Both the position numbers and the translations under genes were made by a program. This document shows positions 16,957 through 25,708 of a stretch of 64,000 nucleotides of DNA, in pieces; the stretch's first letter is position 1, and every line of letters begins with the position of its first letter. This DNA comes from an uncultured bacterium. GTDB lineage: Bacteria; Bacillota; Negativicutes; Acidaminococcales; Acidaminococcaceae. The notes under the pieces were generated by a model that saw only the letters and a list, made by a program, of their open reading frames with translations, was not told where the DNA came from and searched no databases. The stretch covers positions 1-64,000 of the forward strand of contig CAJMQS010000008.1 of the NCBI GenBank assembly GCA_905215645.1, read 5' to 3'.

Positions 16957-18195
16957 CTACCCCAAAACCCGCAGCAGTTCTTCCCCGCTGGTCTCTCCAG
17001 ACAGCACTTTTTCCCTGCCATCTTCCCAGAGGGACCGGAACCCTTCCTGCCGGGCCAACTTTTCAAGTTCTTCATTCCCCGCCTCCTGCAGGATGGACCG
17101 CCGGAGCGGCTCTGTCAAAACAAGGATCTCCTGGAGCGGTATCCTCCCTGCATAGCCAGTATGGCCACAGCGGGGACAGCCCTGGGCCCGATACAAAATC
17201 CGGGGTTCTGTAAGCCGCAGATACTGCCACTCCCAATCCTGTTCCGTTACAGTATACGCCTTTTTGCAGCAAGAACAAAGTCTCCTGACCAACTGCTGTC
17301 CAACCACTCCTTCCAAAGCTGCAGCCGCCAGATAGGGTTCTACCCCCATATCCAGGATCCGGGTCACGGCGCCCACCGCCGTATTGGTGTGGAGGGTACT
17401 GAACACCCGGTGTCCGGTCAGAGCTGCATGGATGCTCATGGCTGCTGTTTCCCCATCCCGGATCTCTCCCACCATGATGCAGTCCGGATCCTGCCGCAAG
17501 ATGCTCCGGAGGCAGCGGGCAAATGTCAGCCCAATCTTCGGCTGGACAGCAACCTGACGGATTCCCTCCAACTGATATTCCACCGGGTCCTCTACCGTGA
17601 TGATATTCTGCTGCTCCCTATCCAGGGAAGCCAGGATTCCATACAGCGTAGTTGATTTCCCGCTGCCTGTGGGTCCGGTCACCAAAAACAATCCATGAGG
17701 CCGACGCAGACATCCATGCAGTTTTTCCAGATTCTCGGCAGAAAATCCCAGCTGTGCCAAGTCCAGCTGGACGGCTTCCTGGTCCAGCAGCCGCAGCACC
17801 AGATTCTCTCCAAACAGAGTGGGCAGCGACGAGACCCGAACATCCACTTGGTGACCCCGCCACTGTCCCTGGAACCGTCCATCCTGGGGAAGCCGTTTTT
17901 CTCCGATATCCATGCCGGAAAGGATCTTGATGCGGGAGATGAGCGGCTCCTGGAGATTTTTGGGCACCTGACAAAGGGGCTGTAGCACCCCATCCACCCG
18001 GCAGCGGATCTGCATCTGTTTTTTCTCCGGTTCCAAATGGATGTCACTGGCTCCCCGTTCCAAAGCTTGGTCCAGGATCTTTTGGGCAGTCTGGACGGCA
18101 GGAGATAAATCAGCCGCACCCCCTCCCCCTCTGAAAGGACTATTCCACTGGAAATGGTTCTGCTTCTGAAATTCCTGCTGATCGTGGTCTGACAT
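16957..18195 (-). CDS. Type II secretion / type IV pilus assembly ATPase (GspE/PilB family)
   Basis: This 412-residue ATPase has Walker A GPTGSGKST near residue 175, the Asp box and Walker B (DPDCIMVGEIRD), the His box (STLHTN), and a C-terminal zinc-binding tetracysteine element (CSCC near 306, CPRCG near 340). It powers pseudopilus or pilus extension at the inner membrane. It is shorter than usual (about 500-560 aa) because the N-terminal platform-binding domain is reduced to some 40 residues before the DIHLEPE motif. It is divergent from a PilP/GspC-like protein and a secretin. Confidence 0.9.
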   Translation of the reverse strand: MSDHDQQEFQKQNHFQWNSPFRGGGGAADLSPAVQTAQKILDQALERGASDIHLEPEKKQMQIRCRVDGVLQPLCQVPKNLQEPLISRIKILSGMDIGEKRLPQDGRFQGQWRGHQVDVRVSSLPTLFGENLVLRLLDQEAVQLDLAQLGFSAENLEKLHGCLRRPHGLFLVTGPTGSGKSTTLYGILASLDREQQNIITVEDPVEYQLEGIRQVAVQPKIGLTFARCLRSILRQDPDCIMVGEIRDGETAAMSIHAALTGHRVFSTLHTNTAVGAVTRILDMGVEPYLAAAALEGVVGQQLVRRLCSCCKKAYTVTEQDWEWQYLRLTEPRILYRAQGCPRCGHTGYAGRIPLQEILVLTEPLRRSILQEAGNEELEKLARQEGFRSLWEDGREKVLSGETSGEELLRVLG

Positions 18196-18330
18196 ACCCT
18201 TTCGACTCCCTTCCGTTTTTTCCCGTTAATGCCTCTCTTTTTACACTTAATGCGCTGGGGGTAGGAAAGTAAAGGAAAATTGCCTATAATGAGACAAAGA
18301 ATATATACCCTATCACAAGGAGGTCCATCC

Positions 18331-18843
18331 ATGTTCTCAATCTCATTGCCAAAAACTTTCCCTCTCTCTTTTCCGCTCCGTATCCTGCTCTTGTTCTTCT
18401 GCGCCTGTACCGGAATGATCCTGTACCATTTTCGCACTCCCGTCCTGCCACTTTTTCCTCCGGTCCCAGAAGAAGAGGCCGTTCCCCCTCCTTTGCCAGC
18501 AAAACGCAAAGTAAAAAAAAGCAGCCTGCCCCGCAGGGACCCCTTCCGCCCTTTGGATCATCCTCCGTCTCTTCAGCCCGGCCTGTCATCAAAACTGGAT
18601 GGGACGCCGACTCAGCTTCCTTCTTCACCCTCTACGGCAACATCTGGTCCCAGTTCCTCCTTCCGGCTCCTGGGCATCCTTTCTGTCAACGGAAAACGCA
18701 AAGCCTTGGTATCCACACCAAAGGGCACCTGCCTCCTGGCCCTGGGAGAACCTCTGCCCGGAAAAGGGACCATCACCCATCTCCAGGAAGACGCACTGTA
18801 CTGCGGCAGCAACCTGCTTTCTGTCGGAGAGGTGTGGCCATGA
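18331..18843 (+). CDS. PilP/GspC-like secretin-linking protein
   Basis: This 170-residue protein has one N-terminal membrane span (about residues 11-32), a Pro/basic-rich linker (EEEAVPPPLPAKRKVKKS), and a C-terminal PilP/GspC homology-region-like fold (SFRLLGILSVNGKRKALV through LALGEPLPGKG). Such proteins connect the inner-membrane platform to the secretin. AAGGAGG sets the ATG at 18331. Its stop overlaps the secretin start (ATGA), which supports coupling. The family call rests on topology and context more than on strong motifs. Confidence 0.65.
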   Translation: MFSISLPKTFPLSFPLRILLLFFCACTGMILYHFRTPVLPLFPPVPEEEAVPPPLPAKRKVKKSSLPRRDPFRPLDHPPSLQPGLSSKLDGTPTQLPSSPSTATSGPSSSFRLLGILSVNGKRKALVSTPKGTCLLALGEPLPGKGTITHLQEDALYCGSNLLSVGEVWP

Positions 18844-20057
18844 AGATACTGCTCTGTTTCTGTATTTTCTGTATTTTTACTCCAGTCCGCTGGGTCCTGG
18901 CGGAAGATACCGTTTCCCTGTCCGTAAAGGAAGCTCCCGTCCGGGAAGTCCTCCAAAGCATAGCCCAGCTGGCAGGGCGGAATCTGGTCATGGACGGCCC
19001 CATCCCAGGGAGCCTTTCCCTCGAACTCCAAGAGGTCCCTTTCTCACAGGCACTGGCCATAGTCACCCGGAGCCAGGGACTTTTCTGCCGGGAAGAAGGC
19101 AGCACCTTATGGATCGGAGCTCCGGGAAAAAAAGATCCGTTTTTCGGGCAGCTGACCATCCATGCCCTGGAATACATCCCCGCTAAAGAAACAGCAGAGA
19201 CCCTTAAGCCGCTTTTTTCTTCTCCTTTGGTCTGGGATCGGGATTCCAATGCCATCTTATTCCATGGGGATCCTCTGGAAGCCCAACGGCTGAAGAAAAC
19301 CCTGGAAGCACTGGATCATCCCTCCCGCCAGATTACCTTGGAAGCCCGGATCCTCTCCCTGGGAGAAACCGCTTCCCGGGAATTGGGCCTGCAGTGGGAC
19401 TGGAGCCCCCTGCCGAATCCGCAAGACCGCTCCGGAGATTCCTGGGGCGGCACCCTCCATCTGGGCCATGGCTACCAAGCCGGGTTCCAGGCCAAACTCA
19501 ATGCCCTTTGTCAGGAGGGAAAAGCCAAGGTCCTGGCCACCCCCCGGATCATCACCCTGCCCGGCCGGGAAGCCAGTATTTTCATTGGCGACCATATCCT
19601 TGTGGTTACCGAAAAAGTGACCAACAGCACCACCACCAGCACTACCGAATACGTAGATGCTGGTATCCGGCTTTCCTATACGCCCTACCTGAGCCGGGAC
19701 GGACTGATCACCGCCAGGGTCCATACGGAAGTCAGTACCCCCACTCTCATCACTGAGCTGAAGAATTACCGGATCACCAGCCGGACCGCAGATACCCATG
19801 TGCGGCTGCGGGAACGGGAAACCTTGGTCATCGGCGGACTGATCAGTGAACAGGAACAGAAAAAGCTGGAAGAGATCCCGCTCCTGTCAAAGCTTCCGCT
19901 GCTGGGCGAACTTTTCAAATTCCGGAGTACGGCCCGGAACAAGACCGAAGTCTGCATGTTCCTGACTCCCTATCTCAGCGATCCCAATCAGCTTCTTTCG
20001 GCAGCAGTCCTCCCTGACGCACCCGTTCCAGGAACTGGTGGAGGACCCGTGCCGTGA
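18840..20057 (+). CDS. Secretin (GspD/PilQ family outer-membrane channel)
   Basis: This 405-residue protein has a signal peptide (residues 1-20), an STN/N0 domain (VSLSVKEAPVREVLQSIAQL, about 25-95), an N1-type domain (LEYIPAKETAETLKPLF), and the secretin domain (ending VIGGLISEQEQKKLEEIPLL and ELFKFRSTARNKTEVCMFLTP). It would form the multimeric outer-membrane pore. It is short for GspD, closer to compact PilQ or ComE-type secretins. I prefer ATG 18840 over an in-frame GTG at 18834 because GGAGAGG is 7 bases from the ATG. Its last 83 bases overlap the converging Nudix gene. Confidence 0.9.
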   Translation: MKILLCFCIFCIFTPVRWVLAEDTVSLSVKEAPVREVLQSIAQLAGRNLVMDGPIPGSLSLELQEVPFSQALAIVTRSQGLFCREEGSTLWIGAPGKKDPFFGQLTIHALEYIPAKETAETLKPLFSSPLVWDRDSNAILFHGDPLEAQRLKKTLEALDHPSRQITLEARILSLGETASRELGLQWDWSPLPNPQDRSGDSWGGTLHLGHGYQAGFQAKLNALCQEGKAKVLATPRIITLPGREASIFIGDHILVVTEKVTNSTTTSTTEYVDAGIRLSYTPYLSRDGLITARVHTEVSTPTLITELKNYRITSRTADTHVRLRERETLVIGGLISEQEQKKLEEIPLLSKLPLLGELFKFRSTARNKTEVCMFLTPYLSDPNQLLSAAVLPDAPVPGTGGGPVP

Positions 20058-20643
20058 TTCCCCAGATGATCCGGTTCTTCCAGGGGTAGAAGAACACTTC
20101 ATAGCTGCCCCGGATATTCCAACCTTCCTGGAACCCATAGGCCCACTGCCCTGGAAACCCTGGTTCCTGGCGGCTGGCCAGGGACAGCTTCCCCACCACT
20201 GGATGGATGGACAGAAGATCCTTCAGGGGAACGGAAAATACTTCTCCCACTTCCTGCCGATCCAGCTGCAGAGGCACCCGAGCCGGCAGGATCCCGGCAA
20301 AAGGATAGATCAGCGGACCGGAATAGCCATAAAAATAATCCAGTGGACCCAGGATCTGGATTTCTTCTTCAGGGATGCCCAATTCTTCCCGAGTTTCCCG
20401 GAGAGCCGTTGCACAGAGAGAAGGGTCCGTTTCTTCCCGGTGCCCTCCTGGAAAACAGATATCTCCAGGCTGCCAGCTCATATTGGCCGCCCTGACTTCA
20501 AAAAGGATCTCCCATCCGTGTTTGGTCCAGCGCAAGGGCAGGAGGACTGCACTTTCCCACAGACGGAGGGACCGATCCACACGCTGCCGCTGGTCTTTCC
20601 AGAGTCCGGCCAATTGCAGCCGTTGTTCCATTTCCTGACTCAT
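19975..20643 (-). CDS. Nudix hydrolase, CoA pyrophosphatase-like (NudL type)
   Basis: This 222-residue protein has the Nudix box, with CFPGGHREETDPSLCATALR followed by ETREELGI. The form PGG-x-E-x(2)-D-x-S with TALRE-x(2)-EE is characteristic of CoA pyrophosphatases, which cleave CoA to 3',5'-ADP and phosphopantetheine. The start at MSQEMEQRL is chosen for its GGGAG ribosome site; two longer in-frame starts exist. Its 3' end overlaps the secretin gene by 83 bases on the opposite strand. Confidence 0.82.
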   Translation of the reverse strand: MSQEMEQRLQLAGLWKDQRQRVDRSLRLWESAVLLPLRWTKHGWEILFEVRAANMSWQPGDICFPGGHREETDPSLCATALRETREELGIPEEEIQILGPLDYFYGYSGPLIYPFAGILPARVPLQLDRQEVGEVFSVPLKDLLSIHPVVGKLSLASRQEPGFPGQWAYGFQEGWNIRGSYEVFFYPWKNRIIWGITARVLHQFLERVRQGGLLPKEADWDR

Positions 20644-20699
20644 AGGGATTCTCCCTTCCATATTTTGTATCGAACATAACAGAATTGTACAATATTTTG

Positions 20700-20746
20700 T
20701 AAAAATGGTAAAGAGGGGGTGCTGCACATCTGCAGCACCCCCTCTT
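20700..20746 (-). terminator. Terminator of the tig-clpP-clpX-lon-engB cluster
   Basis: A 15-bp perfect stem (AGAGGGGGTGCTGCA, four-base loop) is followed on the minus strand by TTACCATTTTT. Confidence 0.85.
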
Positions 20747-20747
20747 G

Positions 20748-21395
20748 TCAGTTGTTTTTCTCTGAAGGAGAAAGATGTTCCATGATCCGGTTGATCAATT
20801 CCTTCCGCGTCGTATGGCTGGTAGAGCTGTAGGTCATGATCTGCTCATCCCGCAGCCCGAAGGTCTTCTGATACAGTGCCTTCTGGCTGGCCACAGCCCC
20901 CTTGCTGAGTTTGTCGCTTTTGGTCAGGATCACCATGATGGGCAGTCCCAGATTCAGCAGCCACTGGTAGCAGTCGATATCGCTTTCCATAGGTGCATGG
21001 CGGATATCCATCAGCACACAGACCAGTTTCAGGTACTGGGAATTCTCCATGTACTTGCAGATAAAAGCTGACCACTGTTCCTTGTTGCCCTTGCTGGTCC
21101 GGGCAAAACCATACCCTGGCAGGTCCACTGCATAATAGGTATGCCGTTCCACTTTTTCTTCCTGCTGCCGTTTGGCCTGGAAGGAATAAAAGTTGATGGT
21201 CTGTGTCTTGCCAGGAGAACTGCTGACCCTGGCAAGGCCCTTCCGCCTTGCCAGGGAATTCAGCAGAGAAGATTTTCCCACATTGCTCCGCCCGATAAAG
21301 GCCACTTCATCAATGGTATCCTGGGGATACTGGGTCGCTTTTACAGCAGAAGCCACATAGGACGCTCCGATGATGTCCCACTGATTCGCTCCCAT
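20748..21395 (-). CDS. engB: Ribosome biogenesis GTPase EngB (YsxC/YihA)
   Basis: This 215-residue GTPase has G1 GRSNVGKS at residues 35-42, G3 DLPGYG, G4 TKSD, and a G5-like STSH. EngB acts in large-subunit ribosome assembly and is usually essential. Its ATG lies one base after the lon stop, and GGAGG sits inside the lon end. The lon-engB linkage is common in Firmicutes. Confidence 0.96.
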   Translation of the reverse strand: MGANQWDIIGASYVASAVKATQYPQDTIDEVAFIGRSNVGKSSLLNSLARRKGLARVSSSPGKTQTINFYSFQAKRQQEEKVERHTYYAVDLPGYGFARTSKGNKEQWSAFICKYMENSQYLKLVCVLMDIRHAPMESDIDCYQWLLNLGLPIMVILTKSDKLSKGAVASQKALYQKTFGLRDEQIMTYSSTSHTTRKELINRIMEHLSPSEKNN

Positions 21396-21396
21396 A

Positions 21397-23724
21397 TCAC
21401 GCCTCCAGGGCCAGCTTGGTCACCTGGTCCATGCTGTCCACCGGAATAAAGGTCATATCGTTCCGGACCTTTTCCGGGATCTCTTCCAGATCCTGCTGGT
21501 TCTGGCGAGGAATCAGCACGGTCTTTACCCGATAGCGATGGGCTGCCAGGACTTTTTCCTTCAAACCCCCGATGGGCAGCACATGGCCGGTGATGGTGAT
21601 TTCCCCGGTCATGGCCAGGTCCGCCTTGACTTTTCTCTTGGTCAGGGCGCTTTCCATGGCGGTCGCCATGGTGATACCCGCAGAAGGACCATCTTTGGGG
21701 ATGGCGCCTTCCGGTACATGGATATGGATATCCACCTTTTCATTGAAGTCCGGATCCAGTCCCAATTCCTTGGACCGGGAACGAATGTAGGTAAAGGCCG
21801 CCTGGGCACTTTCCTTCATCACGTCCCCCAATTGGCCGGTGAGGACCAGTTTGCCCTTGCCTTCACAGACCACCACTTCGATTTTCAGCAGTTCGCCGCC
21901 CACACTGGTCCAAGCCAGCCCGGTGCAGACCCCTACTTCCGATTTGGCCCGCATATCGCTTTCCAGGAAAATGGCCGGCCCCAGGTAATCCTTCAGATGG
22001 GCTGGTGTCACACTGACCTTTGCCACTCCGTCTTCTACGATTTTCCGCGCCGCTTTCCGGCAGATAGTGGCGATTTTCCGTTCCAGGTTCCGCACACCGG
22101 CTTCCCGGGTGTAATCTCGGATGATATGCTGGATGGAGGCCGCACCCAGGCTCAGCTGTTTTCCGGTCAGTCCATTGGCCTTCCGTTCCTTGGGCAGCAG
22201 ATGGAGCTGGGCAATCTTCAATTTCTCCTCATCGGTATAACTGGAAAGCTCGATGACTTCCAACCGGTCCAAGAGAGCCGGCGGGATGGTCTCCACCGTA
22301 TTGGCCGTGACGATCCAAAACACATTGCTCATATCATAAGGGAACTCGATGTAATGGTCGCTGAAATGGCTGTTCTGTTCTGGGTCCAGCACTTCCAGCA
22401 GCGCCGAAGCCGGATCTCCCCGGAAGTCGGCCCCCATCTTATCCACTTCATCCAGCAGGAATACCGGGTTGTCGCTGCCGCAGTCGATCATCCCATTGAT
22501 GAGACGGCCGGGCATGGCACCGATATAGGTCCGGCGGTGGCCCCGGATTTCCGCTTCATCCCGGATTCCTCCCAAACTGATCCGGGTGAATTTCCGGTTC
22601 ACAGCCCGGGCAATGCTCTGGGCCAGGCTGGTCTTGCCCACGCCAGGAGGTCCCACCAGGCAGATGATAGGTCCCCGATTGCTGTGGGTAAGCGCCCGCA
22701 CTGCCAGATAATCCAGGATCCGTTCCTTGACTTTCTTCAGGCCGTAATGGTCCTTGTCCAGTACAGCAGCGGCCTTCTTCAGATCATAGTTGTCCTGGGT
22801 CATCTTCCCCCAGGGCAGGCTCAGCACCGTATCCAGGTAGTTCCGGATCACCGCGCTTTCCGCCATCATGGGAGGCATTTTGTACAGCCGGTCCAGTTCC
22901 TTGTCCATTTTTTCCTGGACATCCTTGGGCAGCTTGAGCTTCTTCATCTTTTCCTGGTATTCCTTGACTTCGGAGCCCTTTTCGCCTCCTTCGTCCAGTT
23001 CCTTGTTGATGGTTTTCAGCTGCTCCCGCAGATAGTATTCCCGCTGGTTCTGCTCGATCTGTTTCCTGACCTGCTGGGAAATATCCTTCTCCAGGTTGAC
23101 GATTTCCAGTTCCTTGCACAGATCCCCATAGAGCAGATGCAGCCGTTCCTTTACATCCACGGCTTCCAGGAGTTTTTCCTTATCTGCAATGTCGATGGTC
23201 AGATAGCCGGCGATCATATCGGCAATCTTGCCCGGATCTGGCTGGTCCTTGAAGGTGAGCAGAACTTCCGTGTTCACCTTTTTGCTGGCCAGCACCCACT
23301 GTTCGAAAGTTTCCACCAGCATCCGCTTCAGGGCTTCCACTTCGTTGGAGTGGTCGTTGACATCTTCCCGTTCAGCCACATAGGCCTCAAGGTTCATGCC
23401 TACAGCATCCACCACAGAAATCACTTCCACCCGGCTCAATCCTTCCACCAGGATCCGCATGGCCCCGTTGGGAAGCTTCAGCAGCTGTTTGATTTCCGCA
23501 ATGACTCCGAAATTATACAGGCTCTTGGCCGTAGGATCATTTTCTTCTGCGGACCGCTGGGTCACCAGCAGGATCCGCTTTCCCATATTCATGGCACTTT
23601 CCACTGCCTTGATGGAACGGTCTCTTCCCACATCCAGGTTGATGATCATCCCGGGAAAAACGATGATTCCCCGCAGAGGCAGCAAGGGCAGTCTCATGGT
23701 ATTTGCTTCCAACATCTTTCTCAC
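21397..23724 (-). CDS. lon: ATP-dependent protease Lon
   Basis: This 775-residue LonA has the N-terminal substrate-binding domain (LPLLPLRGIIVFPGM), the AAA+ module with Walker A GPPGVGKT, and the C-terminal protease domain with catalytic Ser 681 (PKDGPSAG) and Lys 724 (GGLKEKVLAAH). It degrades misfolded and regulatory proteins. The frame opens at a GTG (23724), and an ATG three codons later (23715) is equally possible because the ribosome site is ambiguous. A terminator-like hairpin separates it from clpX. Confidence 0.97.
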   Translation of the reverse strand: MRKMLEANTMRLPLLPLRGIIVFPGMIINLDVGRDRSIKAVESAMNMGKRILLVTQRSAEENDPTAKSLYNFGVIAEIKQLLKLPNGAMRILVEGLSRVEVISVVDAVGMNLEAYVAEREDVNDHSNEVEALKRMLVETFEQWVLASKKVNTEVLLTFKDQPDPGKIADMIAGYLTIDIADKEKLLEAVDVKERLHLLYGDLCKELEIVNLEKDISQQVRKQIEQNQREYYLREQLKTINKELDEGGEKGSEVKEYQEKMKKLKLPKDVQEKMDKELDRLYKMPPMMAESAVIRNYLDTVLSLPWGKMTQDNYDLKKAAAVLDKDHYGLKKVKERILDYLAVRALTHSNRGPIICLVGPPGVGKTSLAQSIARAVNRKFTRISLGGIRDEAEIRGHRRTYIGAMPGRLINGMIDCGSDNPVFLLDEVDKMGADFRGDPASALLEVLDPEQNSHFSDHYIEFPYDMSNVFWIVTANTVETIPPALLDRLEVIELSSYTDEEKLKIAQLHLLPKERKANGLTGKQLSLGAASIQHIIRDYTREAGVRNLERKIATICRKAARKIVEDGVAKVSVTPAHLKDYLGPAIFLESDMRAKSEVGVCTGLAWTSVGGELLKIEVVVCEGKGKLVLTGQLGDVMKESAQAAFTYIRSRSKELGLDPDFNEKVDIHIHVPEGAIPKDGPSAGITMATAMESALTKRKVKADLAMTGEITITGHVLPIGGLKEKVLAAHRYRVKTVLIPRQNQQDLEEIPEKVRNDMTFIPVDSMDQVTKLALEA

Positions 23725-23741
23725 CGTCCTTATTGGATAGA

Positions 23742-23781
23742 GAAAAAGGGAAAAGGGATGCCGGCACCCCTTTTCCTTTTT
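23742..23781. terminator. Terminator-like hairpin between clpX and lon
   Basis: A purine-rich stem (AAAAAGGGAAAAGGG with CCCTTTTCC-type complement) is flanked by T runs. It probably gives partial termination after clpX. Confidence 0.7.
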
Positions 23782-25053
23782 CTAGGCATTCTTTCTTGTA
23801 TCGTTATTTTCCTGCTTCAACAGCAGCTTGGGGTCCTTGTGCTTCGTTACCACATCTGCTGTCACAATGCATTTTTCCACATTATCCCGGCTGGGGACTT
23901 CGTACATCACATTCTTCATGATGCCTTCGATGATGGCCCGCAGCCCTCTGGCTCCGGCGTTCCGTGCCAGGGCTTCATGGGCGATGGCTTTCAGGGCATC
24001 ATCTTCGAAATCCAGTTCCACATGGTCCATAGCCAAGAGATGTTCATACTGTTTGGTCAGCGCATTCTTCGGTTCCGTCAGGATCCGGATCAGGGCCTTC
24101 TCATCCAGATTGTCCAGAGTCACCACCACTGGCAGCCGTCCCACGAATTCAGGAATCAGCCCATACTTCACGAAGTCTTCCGGCAGTACATGACGGAAAG
24201 GATTTTCGCTTTTCTTTTCCGCTTGGGTGGGGATATCTGCGCCGAAGCCCATGCTCTTTTTCCCAGTACGGGCATTGATCACGTTCTCCAATCCGGCAAA
24301 AGCTCCTCCGCAGATGAAGAGGATGTTGGTGGTATCGATTTGGATCAGTTCCTGGTGGGGGTGTTTCCGACCTCCCTGAGGGGGCACATTGGCCACCGTC
24401 CCTTCCAGGATCTTCAGCAGCGCCTGCTGGACCCCTTCCCCGGATACATCTCGGGTAATGGAAGGATTCTCGGACTTCCGGGAAATCTTGTCGATCTCAT
24501 CGATATAAACGATTCCCCGTTCCGCCCGTTCGATATCATAATCTGCATTTTGGATCAGCCGGAGCAGGATGTTTTCCACATCTTCTCCTACATAACCGGC
24601 CTCAGTGAGGCTGGTGGCATCCGCAATGGCAAAGGGGACTTTCAGGATCTTGGCCAGGGTCTGGGCCAGGAGGGTCTTGCCGCTGCCTGTGGGTCCCAGC
24701 ATCAGGATATTGGATTTCTGCAATTCCACATCCTGGTGATGCCCCTGTTCATAGTTGATCCGTTTGTAATGGTTGTAGACTGCTACCGCCAGGGTCTTCT
24801 TGGCGTCTTCCTGTCCGATGACATATTCGTCCAGGATGGCCTTGATTTCCTTAGGCTTGGGCAGATCCGTGATGGTTTCTTCCGCCGGCCCCTTCAGGTC
24901 TTTTTCCAGCATCTCATTGCACAGGGCAATACACTCATCACAGATAAATACATTGTGTCCGGCGATCAGTTTCTTTACCTGGCTCTGCTTTTTCCCGCAG
25001 AAAGAACAGGTATAGTCCGGTCCCTCCAGACCATTTTTATCATCGTAACCCAT
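23782..25053 (-). CDS. clpX: ClpXP unfoldase subunit ClpX
   Basis: This 423-residue protein has an N-terminal zinc-binding domain with Cys 16, 19, 38 and 41 (CSFCGK, CDEC), AAA+ Walker A GPTGSGKT, Walker B VYIDEIDKI, and the ClpP-contacting IGF-type loop (FGADIPTQAEKK region differs in detail). It recognises tagged substrates and threads them into ClpP. It lies 41 bases downstream of clpP with a perfect AAGGAGG site. Confidence 0.97.
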   Translation of the reverse strand: MGYDDKNGLEGPDYTCSFCGKKQSQVKKLIAGHNVFICDECIALCNEMLEKDLKGPAEETITDLPKPKEIKAILDEYVIGQEDAKKTLAVAVYNHYKRINYEQGHHQDVELQKSNILMLGPTGSGKTLLAQTLAKILKVPFAIADATSLTEAGYVGEDVENILLRLIQNADYDIERAERGIVYIDEIDKISRKSENPSITRDVSGEGVQQALLKILEGTVANVPPQGGRKHPHQELIQIDTTNILFICGGAFAGLENVINARTGKKSMGFGADIPTQAEKKSENPFRHVLPEDFVKYGLIPEFVGRLPVVVTLDNLDEKALIRILTEPKNALTKQYEHLLAMDHVELDFEDDALKAIAHEALARNAGARGLRAIIEGIMKNVMYEVPSRDNVEKCIVTADVVTKHKDPKLLLKQENNDTRKNA

Positions 25054-25094
25054 CTGAAACCCTCCTTACAGCTAGGGCAAGATGGTCTCACCCC

Positions 25095-25688
25095 TTATTT
25101 TTGGGTCTTGATCTGATGGACCACCTGGTCGATCAGACCGTACTTCTCGGCTTCCACAGCCGTCATGAAATGATCCCGTTCCGTATCCAGACGGATCTGT
25201 TCCGGGGTCTGACCGGTGTGGTGGGCCAGGATTTCATTCATCTCTTCCCGGATCCGCAGGATCTCGCGGGCATGGATCTCAATGTCCGTGGCCTGGCCCT
25301 GTGCTCCTCCCAGAGGCTGATGGATCATCACTCTGGAATGGGGCAGGGCATAGCGTTTTCCCTTGGTCCCGGCCGCCAGCAGTACAGAAGCCATGGATGC
25401 CGCCATCCCTACACAGATGGTGGAGACATCCGGGCGGATGTACTGCATGGTGTCATAAATCGCCAGCCCGGCGCTGACACTGCCGCCAGGGCTGTTGATA
25501 TAGAGATGGACATCCTTATCCGGATTCTCGGATTCCAGGAACAGCAGCTGGGCGATGATCAGGTTGGCCATATGGTCTTCGATTTCTCCGGTGACGAAGA
25601 TGATGCGGTCCTTCAGCAGCCGGGAATAGATATCATAGCTCCGTTCGCCCTTACTGGTCTGTTCCACCACAATAGGCACATAGCTCAT
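25095..25688 (-). CDS. clpP: ATP-dependent Clp protease proteolytic subunit
   Basis: This 197-residue serine peptidase has catalytic Ser 98 (VGMAASMAS) and His 123 (MIHQPLGGAQGQATDI), with the Asp later (LDTERDHFM region). I chose ATG 25688 over GTG 25697 because GGAGG is 8 bases from the ATG but touches the GTG. It forms the tetradecameric chamber used by ClpX encoded downstream. Confidence 0.97.
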   Translation of the reverse strand: MSYVPIVVEQTSKGERSYDIYSRLLKDRIIFVTGEIEDHMANLIIAQLLFLESENPDKDVHLYINSPGGSVSAGLAIYDTMQYIRPDVSTICVGMAASMASVLLAAGTKGKRYALPHSRVMIHQPLGGAQGQATDIEIHAREILRIREEMNEILAHHTGQTPEQIRLDTERDHFMTAVEAEKYGLIDQVVHQIKTQK

Positions 25689-25708
25689 GCCGTCCACCTC
25701 CAGCGGTT

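Noticed and set aside
21538..25116. A plus-strand open frame of about 1190 codons opposite lon and clpX
   Set aside because: It is antisense to two certain genes. It has His/Gln/Asp-rich low-similarity content typical of GC-rich shadow frames, and no ribosome site.
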